Source: an uncultured Clostridia bacterium (GTDB lineage: Bacteria > Bacillota > Clostridia > Christensenellales > Borkfalkiaceae). From it: a DNA stretch of 7,200 bases. Each line of letters opens with the position of its first letter. The stretch's first letter is position 1. Below the pieces are notes generated by a model that saw only the letters and a program-made list of their open reading frames with translations, was not told where the DNA came from and ran no database searches. The stretch covers positions 1 to 7,200 of the forward strand of contig CAMPBJ010000048.1 of assembly GCA_946637575.1 (NCBI GenBank). The letters are read 5' to 3'. Position numbers and translations under genes: made by a program. Shown here in pieces: positions 1 to 3,813 of this stretch.

Positions 1-146
1 TCTTTGTCGTATCCGTTAAACTCGTCTTTAAGTTCCTTATTTAATTCAAGGTCTTTGACTGTCGGAATAATGGCTTTAAGCGAAGTTAGGGCGATATTCG
101 CGTTCTTATACACGTCCGTTATCGCTTTTTTATTGTAATCGTTCAT
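1..146 (-). CDS. Small helical protein of unknown function, N-terminal part (partial)
   Basis: Reading the minus strand from the ATG at 146-144 gives an uninterrupted 48-codon frame that runs off the left edge of the window. It starts MNDYNKKAITDVYKNANIAL and is rich in Lys, Asp, Glu and Asn with regularly spaced Leu, Ile and Ala, so it looks like one or two amphipathic helices. A strong ribosome binding site (AAAGGAGT on the minus strand, 161-154) lies 7 bases before the ATG, and a plausible promoter lies at 216-188, so the gene is very likely real. From memory it resembles short Clostridial four-helix, ferritin-like (DUF2383-like) hypothetical proteins, but too little is visible to assign a family or function. 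It is transcribed divergently from rplU. Confidence 0.7.
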   Translation of the reverse strand, partial: MNDYNKKAITDVYKNANIALTSLKAIIPTVKDLELNKELKDEFNGYDK

Positions 147-153
147 TTTTTTT

Positions 154-189
154 ACTCCTTTTATGCGAAAATAGTTTGCGTAAAGGAGT
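154..189. repeat. 8-bp inverted repeat around the leftward 5' UTR
   Basis: ACTCCTTT at 154-161 and AAAGGAGT at 182-189 are perfect reverse complements separated by 20 bases. One arm is the ribosome binding site of the leftward gene. The other abuts the start point and -10 box of its predicted promoter. It could be an operator or an RNA stem, or chance similarity to a Shine-Dalgarno sequence. No function is claimed. Confidence 0.4.
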
Positions 190-216
190 TATAAATATGC
201 AAAAATCGTTTGACAA
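188..216 (-). promoter_or_regulatory. Probable sigma-A promoter of the leftward gene
   Basis: On the minus strand there is TTGTCA (216-211), a 17-base spacer and TATAAC (193-188). Transcription would start near 181, giving a 5' UTR of about 35 bases that includes the ribosome binding site of the leftward gene. The -35 box shares five bases with the -35 box of the rightward rplU promoter. The assignment rests on box match, spacing and position only. Confidence 0.5.
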
Positions 217-238
217 ATCATTATAAATATTATACAAT
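210..238 (+). promoter_or_regulatory. Sigma-A promoter of the rplU-rpmA operon
   Basis: TTGACA (210-215), 17-base spacer, TACAAT (233-238): a consensus -35 box, a -10 box with one mismatch and ideal spacing. The start point should fall near 244-246, leaving a leader of about 80 bases before the rplU ATG at 326. Strength fits a ribosomal-protein operon. Confidence 0.85.
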
Positions 239-243
239 ACAAT

Positions 244-325
244 GCGAGCCGCTCGGTAAGGGTATTAAAGTGCGTAATCGCCACCCTAAATTTTAATTCG
301 GCGAGACTGGTGAGAGGAGGTAAAA
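244..325 (+). ncRNA. Structured 5' leader of rplU, candidate L21 autoregulatory leader
   Basis: Several short helices can be drawn. CGAG (245-248) pairs with CTCG (252-255) around a CCG loop. GTGCG at 270-274 pairs with CGCCAC at 279-284 with one bulge. AGGGT (259-263) pairs with ACCCT (283-287). CACC (282-285) pairs with GGTG (309-312), just before the AGGAGG ribosome binding site at 315-320. The last three share the CCACCCT stretch and so exclude one another, the kind of alternative pairing used by translational switches. Position and lineage fit the known L21 leader family of Firmicutes (Rfam L21_leader), but I cannot match its covariance model by eye. Confidence 0.45.
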
Positions 326-682
326 ATGTACGCTATCGTAGAAAACGGAAGCAAGCAGTACAAGGCTGAAGTCGGTTCGGTCATCAGATTTGAAAAGCTT
401 GACGCAAACGTCGGCGACAAAGTGGAATTCAAAGTTCTTCTTTTGTCCGATGAAAAGGGCGTTAAGGTAGAAACCGAACTTAACGGCTACAAAGCCGTAG
501 GCGAAGTAGTCGAACAAGGCAAAGACAAGAAAATCGTTGTTTTTAAGTATAAGGCTAAAAAGAACGAAAGAAAGAAACAGGGGCACAGACAGCCCTTCAC
601 CGCGGTAAAGATCCTTGAGATCGGTAAACCCAAAAAGGCGAAGGCTGAAAGCACCGAAGTCGCTGAAGGAGGGCAAGAATAA
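326..682 (+). CDS. rplU: Large ribosomal subunit protein bL21
   Basis: This 118-residue protein of the 50S subunit binds 23S rRNA. It begins [17 protein letters not shown], the usual L21 start, and carries the family signature [11 protein letters not shown] in its C-terminal half (about residues 82-92), part of the basic rRNA-binding loop. The usual L21 is about 103 residues. The extra length here is a Lys/Glu-rich tail after residue 100, which is variable in the family. The ATG at 326 is fixed by a perfect AGGAGG at 315-320, five bases upstream. The stop TAA (680-682) overlaps the rpmA ATG by one base, so the two genes are transcribed together and probably translationally coupled. Expression should depend on the promoter at 210-238 and perhaps the structured leader. 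Confidence 0.98.
   Translation: MYAIVENGSKQYKAEVGSVIRFEKLDANVGDKVEFKVLLLSDEKGVKVETELNGYKAVGEVVEQGKDKKIVVFKYKAKKNERKKQGHRQPFTAVKILEIGKPKKAKAESTEVAEGGQE
666..673 (+). promoter_or_regulatory. Ribosome binding site that fixes the rpmA start
   Basis: AAGGAGGG inside the last codons of rplU, 8 bases before the ATG at 682. No other ATG lies between it and the conserved L27 core, so the short N-terminal extension of L27 is genuinely translated. Confidence 0.85.
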
Positions 683-954
683 TGTTGTTTATCAGTTTAT
701 TTGCGCACCACAAGGGCGGCGGTAGTACCAAAAACGGCAGAGACTCCAACGCGAAGCGTTTGGGCGTCAAAGTTACCGACGGACAGGGTATACACGCAGG
801 CGGAATTATCGTTCGTCAGCGCGGTTCGAGAATTCACGCGGGCGAGAACGTCGGCATGGGTTCGGACGATACGTTGTTCGCTTTGATCGACGGCGTAGTT
901 AAATACGAACGCGTCGGTAAAGACGGTAAAAAAGTTAGCGTTTACGCGAAGTAA
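682..954 (+). CDS. rpmA: Large ribosomal subunit protein bL27 with N-terminal extension
   Basis: This 90-residue 50S protein reaches its N-terminal arm toward the peptidyl-transferase centre. The core is textbook L27: [20 protein letters not shown], then the RQRG and HAGENVG region, [15 protein letters not shown] and a C-terminal KKVSVYAK. Before the core stand eight extra residues, MLFISLFA, followed by HHKG. In Firmicutes L27 is made with a similar extension (such as MLxLxLQFFA) that the cysteine protease Prp removes after the Ala. Here the FA|H junction is kept, but the stretch is shorter and the usual Gln and second Phe are gone. The prp gene that usually sits between rplU and rpmA is absent, and the two genes overlap by one base. 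A terminator follows directly. Confidence 0.98.
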   Translation: MLFISLFAHHKGGGSTKNGRDSNAKRLGVKVTDGQGIHAGGIIVRQRGSRIHAGENVGMGSDDTLFALIDGVVKYERVGKDGKKVSVYAK

Positions 955-958
955 GATT

Positions 959-987
959 ACGGGCTGGCGATCCAGCCCGTTTTTATT
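959..987 (+). terminator. Rho-independent terminator of rplU-rpmA
   Basis: A perfect 9-bp stem (959-967 with 972-980, GC-rich GGGCTGG/CCAGCCC core) around the loop CGAT, running into TTTTT at 980-984 and ATT. It lies five bases after the rpmA stop and ends only two bases before the ATG of the next gene. Confidence 0.93.
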
Positions 988-989
988 GT

Positions 990-1826
990 ATGAAAAACAT
1001 AGTTTTCCCCGCAGAGTACTTTAACGTTAAAGACACCTTATCTTGCGGACAGGTGTTCAGGTTTTTTAAGGCAGACGACGGGTATAATATAATTTCGCTG
1101 GATAAGTGCGCGCACCTTTTTGAAAAGAACGGTTTCGTTACGATCACGGTCGAAGACAAAGACGAAGAGTACTTTAAAACGTACTTCGATCTTGAAAAGG
1201 ACTACTCCGAGATCGTCTCTTTCGCGTTTTCCGAAAAGGACGAGATAGTAAGAAAGTCCGCCGCTTTGGGGAAAGGGGTGCGGATATTAAGGCAGGATAA
1301 GACCGAAACCCTGTTTTCCTTTATCGTTTCGCAAAACAACAATATAGCGAGAATAAAGGGGATAATCGAAAGACTCTGCGCCGCTCTCGGCGACAAAAAA
1401 GAGTTTATGGGCGAAGAGTATTACGCCTTCCCTTCCGTAGAGAGTATGGCGAAAGCCTCCCTTGACCTTTACAAAGGGATAGGGCTCGGTTACCGCGCGC
1501 CTTACGTAAAACGGCTTGCGGAAGAAATGGAGAGCGGATTAAACATCAACGAGTTTTCGGCGCTCGACACCCCGTCCTTAAAAAAACGGCTTACTTCCAT
1601 TTACGGAGTTGGACCGAAAGTCGCGGACTGCGTGGTGTTTTTCGGGTTTAACCGAACGGACGCGTTCCCCGTGGACACGTGGATCGAAAAGGTTTACGTA
1701 GAGGACTTTAAGGGAACTATAAAAGACAGAAAGAAAATCGCGGAGTACTTTGTGGAAAAGTACGGCAAAAACGCGGGGTATATTCAGCAGTACCTTTTCT
1801 ACTATAAACGTAGCCTTAAAGCATAA
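990..1826 (+). CDS. ogg: 8-oxoguanine DNA glycosylase/AP lyase, Ogg type
   Basis: This 278-residue cytoplasmic base-excision repair enzyme would remove 8-oxoguanine paired with C and nick the abasic site. The N-terminal OGG domain shows the hallmark TLSCGQVFRF (residues 16-25). The HhH-GPD domain starts around residue 105 with TETLFSFIVSQNNNIARI, close to human OGG1. The helix-hairpin-helix reads YGVGPKVADC with the Schiff-base Lys210, and AFPVDTW holds the catalytic Asp229. The 19-residue Lys-Asp spacing equals that of human OGG1 (Lys249/Asp268). There is no C-terminal four-Cys cluster, which argues against endonuclease III or MutY. The ATG is placed by family N-terminus length, since no Shine-Dalgarno precedes it and the rpmA terminator abuts it. 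Expression may come from read-through or an unrecognised promoter. No clear terminator follows. Confidence 0.92.
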   Translation: MKNIVFPAEYFNVKDTLSCGQVFRFFKADDGYNIISLDKCAHLFEKNGFVTITVEDKDEEYFKTYFDLEKDYSEIVSFAFSEKDEIVRKSAALGKGVRILRQDKTETLFSFIVSQNNNIARIKGIIERLCAALGDKKEFMGEEYYAFPSVESMAKASLDLYKGIGLGYRAPYVKRLAEEMESGLNINEFSALDTPSLKKRLTSIYGVGPKVADCVVFFGFNRTDAFPVDTWIEKVYVEDFKGTIKDRKKIAEYFVEKYGKNAGYIQQYLFYYKRSLKA

Positions 1827-1874
1827 ACGCGGGCAAGATCTACGCGCAAAAGTTGAAATTCGGAGCAAAAATAA

Positions 1875-1903
1875 TTGTCAAAAACTTTGCGTTGTGATAT
1901 ACT
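1875..1903 (+). promoter_or_regulatory. Sigma-A promoter of the scaffold/GGGtGRT operon
   Basis: TTGTCA (1875-1880), 17-base spacer, TATACT (1898-1903). The start point would be near 1910, giving a short leader of about 30 bases before the ATG at 1940. The ribosome binding site GGAGGG (1928-1933) is 6 bases from the start. No operator-like repeat is obvious. Confidence 0.8.
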
Positions 1904-1939
1904 TTATTCGTTTAGAAACAATCTTATGGAGGGAACAAA

Positions 1940-2641
1940 ATGCAATATTCGGCGGAAGTCAAAAATATGTGTTGCGTACAGAAAGGTCCGCACCACGGTC
2001 CCGCTCCTATCCCCGAAGAAGGTAAATGGGTAGAAGCGAAAGAGATCAAAGACATTTCGGCATACACTCACGGCGTAGGTTGGTGCGCACCTCAGCAGGG
2101 CGCGTGCAAACTCTCGTTAAACGTTAAAAACGGCATCATCGAAGAGGCGCTCGTCGAAACTATCGGTTGCTCGGGTATGACTCACTCTGCGGCTATGGCG
2201 GCGGAGATCCTCCCCGGCAAAACGCTTTTGGAAGCGCTCAACACCGACCTCGTTTGCGACGCTATCAACACCGCTATGAGAGAACTTTTCTTACAGATAG
2301 TTTACGGCAGATCGCAAAGCGCGTTTTCCGACGACGGTCTCGTTATCGGCGCGGGCATGGAAGACCTTGGCAAAGGCGAACGCTCCATGGTCGGCACTAT
2401 GTACGGTACAAAAGAAAAGGGCGTAAGATACCTCGAAATGACCGAAGGTTACTGCACGAAAATGGCGCTCGACGAGAACAACGAAGTTATCGGTTACGAA
2501 TTCGTGTCGCTTGGAAAGATGACCGACTTTATCAAAAAAGGTCTTTCTCCGAACGAAGCGTACGAAAAGGCGAAGGGAACTTACGGCAGATTTAAAGAAG
2601 AAGACGGCGCGGTCAAATATATAGACCCGCGTAAAGAGTAA
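1940..2641 (+). CDS. NifU/IscU-like Fe-S cluster scaffold protein, partner of GGGtGRT
   Basis: A 233-residue cytoplasmic protein whose middle part looks like the IscU/NifU N-terminal scaffold fold. Residues 54-100 (GACKLSLNVKNGIIEEALVE, then IGCSGMTHSAAMAAEILPGK and TLLEAL) line up with the IscU segment that carries two cluster-ligand cysteines. Cys56 and Cys77 match those positions, and Cys106 (VCDAI) may be the third. The CGD aspartate of IscU is missing, because Cys56 is followed directly by Lys. A 50-residue N-terminal extension contains the pair Cys11-Cys12, His18-His19 and Cys49. A C-terminal region of about 115 residues with Cys172 is unlike IscU. It forms an operon with the GGGtGRT gene 13 bases downstream, an association I recall from other Clostridia. 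No cysteine desulfurase is nearby. Scaffold homology is fairly secure; the actual role is inferred. Confidence 0.83.
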   Translation: MQYSAEVKNMCCVQKGPHHGPAPIPEEGKWVEAKEIKDISAYTHGVGWCAPQQGACKLSLNVKNGIIEEALVETIGCSGMTHSAAMAAEILPGKTLLEALNTDLVCDAINTAMRELFLQIVYGRSQSAFSDDGLVIGAGMEDLGKGERSMVGTMYGTKEKGVRYLEMTEGYCTKMALDENNEVIGYEFVSLGKMTDFIKKGLSPNEAYEKAKGTYGRFKEEDGAVKYIDPRKE

Positions 2642-2654
2642 GGGGGAGAGACAA

Positions 2655-3665
2655 ATGGCACAATTCGAAGGTTATGAAAGAAGAGAAAAGAAGATCCTCG
2701 CTACCTTAGCGGAATACGGCATTTCTTCTATCGACGAGTGCAAAGAGATTTGCGATAAGAAAGGTATTTCTCCTTACACCATCACACAGGAAACTCAACC
2801 CATCTGCTTTGAAAATGCAAAATGGGCTTACACGGTAGGCAGCGCGATCGCAATTAAAGCCGCGGAAAAGACGGGCGACAAGTCCGCCGCCACCGCCGCC
2901 GCAAATATCGGTGTGGGACTTCAGAGTTTCTGTATCCCCGGTTCGGTTGCGGAGAACAGAAAGGTCGGTTTAGGGCACGGAAACTTGGGCAAGATGCTCC
3001 TTTCCGAAGAGACCGAGTGTTTCTGCTTTTTAGCGGGGCACGAATCGTTTGCCGCAGCGGAGGGCGCTATCAAAATCGCGCTTAACGCAAACAAGGTGAG
3101 AGTTAAACCTTTAAGAGTTATATTAAACGGTTTAGGCAAGGACGCCGCGTATATCATTTCCCGTATCAACGGATTTACTTACGTCGAGACGAAGTTCGAT
3201 CCGTACACGGAAGAAGTTACGGTGGTTTATGAGAAGGCGTTCTCCAAGGGCGCGAGAGCGAACGTTAAGTGCTACGGCGCGGACAACGTTCCCGAAGGCG
3301 TCGCTATAATGAAACTTGAAAACGTCGGCGTTTCCATTACCGGAAACTCCACCAACCCCACCCGTTTCCAGCACCCCGTCGCGGGCACTTACAAAAAGTG
3401 GTGCGTCGAGAACGGCAAGAAGTATTTCTCCGTTGCGTCCGGCGGCGGTACGGGCAGAACCTTACACCCCGACAATATGGCGGCAGGTCCTTCTTCTTAC
3501 GGTATGACGGATACTATGGGCAGAATGCACAGCGACGCGCAGTTTGCCGGCAGTTCTTCCGTTCCCGCTCACGTCGAAATGATGGGGCTTATCGGTATGG
3601 GCAACAACCCCATGGTCGGAGCGACGGTCGCTTGTGCGGTCGCGGTTGCCGAAGCACTTAAATAA
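2655..3665 (+). CDS. GGGtGRT family protein, function unknown
   Basis: A 336-residue soluble protein without signal peptide or membrane segment. It contains the name-giving motif GGGTGRT at residues 263-269, inside VASGGGTGRTLHPDNMAAGP, and matches the usual length of the GGGtGRT family (Pfam PF14057). Other strongly patterned stretches are VGLGHGNLGKMLLS (104-117), ETECFCFLAGHES (119-131, with Cys122 and Cys124), NSTNPTRFQHPVAGTYKKW (231-249) and the small-residue C-terminus NPMVGATVACAVAVAEALK. The Gly- and Ser-rich loops suggest a nucleotide or cofactor site, but no Walker or Rossmann motif is visible and no reaction is known to me. The ATG at 2655 follows a GGGGGAG ribosome binding site at 2642-2648. 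It is the second gene of a two-gene operon closed by a strong terminator, so it is likely made together with the scaffold-like protein. Confidence 0.95.
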   Translation: MAQFEGYERREKKILATLAEYGISSIDECKEICDKKGISPYTITQETQPICFENAKWAYTVGSAIAIKAAEKTGDKSAATAAANIGVGLQSFCIPGSVAENRKVGLGHGNLGKMLLSEETECFCFLAGHESFAAAEGAIKIALNANKVRVKPLRVILNGLGKDAAYIISRINGFTYVETKFDPYTEEVTVVYEKAFSKGARANVKCYGADNVPEGVAIMKLENVGVSITGNSTNPTRFQHPVAGTYKKWCVENGKKYFSVASGGGTGRTLHPDNMAAGPSSYGMTDTMGRMHSDAQFAGSSSVPAHVEMMGLIGMGNNPMVGATVACAVAVAEALK

Positions 3666-3682
3666 TAAGGAAAAATCTAACG

Positions 3683-3720
3683 AAAAAAGGGGAGAACACG
3701 GGTGTGTTTTCCCTTTTTTT
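3683..3720 (+). terminator. Rho-independent terminator of the scaffold/GGGtGRT operon
   Basis: The stem GGGGAGAACAC (3689-3699) pairs with GTGTTTTCCCT (3704-3714) around the loop GGGT, with two G-U wobbles. It is extended by A6 (3683-3688) facing T6 (3715-3720), which also provides the U-tract. The A-tract before it could support termination from the opposite strand too. Confidence 0.92.
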
Positions 3721-3752
3721 GCTATTTAAGACCGCATTTGACAATACTTCGT

Positions 3753-3780
3753 TTGACAAAAGCAAAAAAAGGAATATAAT
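3753..3780 (+). promoter_or_regulatory. Consensus sigma-A promoter of the large lipoprotein gene
   Basis: TTGACA (3753-3758), 16-base spacer, TATAAT (3775-3780): both boxes are perfect. The start point would be near 3787. A second TTGACA at 3738-3743 lies 15 bases upstream and is too far from this -10 box to serve it. The ribosome binding site AAGGAG (3800-3805) precedes the ATG at 3814. Confidence 0.88.
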
Positions 3781-3813
3781 GTAATCGTAGAATAAAATAA
3801 AGGAGATGCATGT

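Noticed and set aside
197..226. Nine-codon plus-strand frame (MQKSFDKSL) with AAAGGAG 8 bases upstream
   Set aside because: It overlaps the -35 box and most of the spacer of the rplU promoter and lies before its start point. No promoter would transcribe it, and the AAAGGAG is one arm of the inverted repeat.
293..676. 127-codon open frame on the minus strand opposite rplU
   Set aside because: It is the antisense shadow of a certain ribosomal-protein gene, with no ribosome binding site or recognisable family.
990..1826. Glycosylase as endonuclease III or MutY
   Set aside because: There is no four-Cys Fe-S cluster loop, and the OGG N-terminal motif SCGQVFRF plus the Lys210/Asp229 arrangement point to Ogg.
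1827..1874. Possible terminator after ogg
   Set aside because: Only weak GCG/CGC pairing is visible and no T-run follows.
2167..2595. 142-codon plus-strand frame overlapping the scaffold gene
   Set aside because: It is Arg/Tyr-rich and low-complexity, in the +2 frame of a well-supported gene, with no ribosome binding site.
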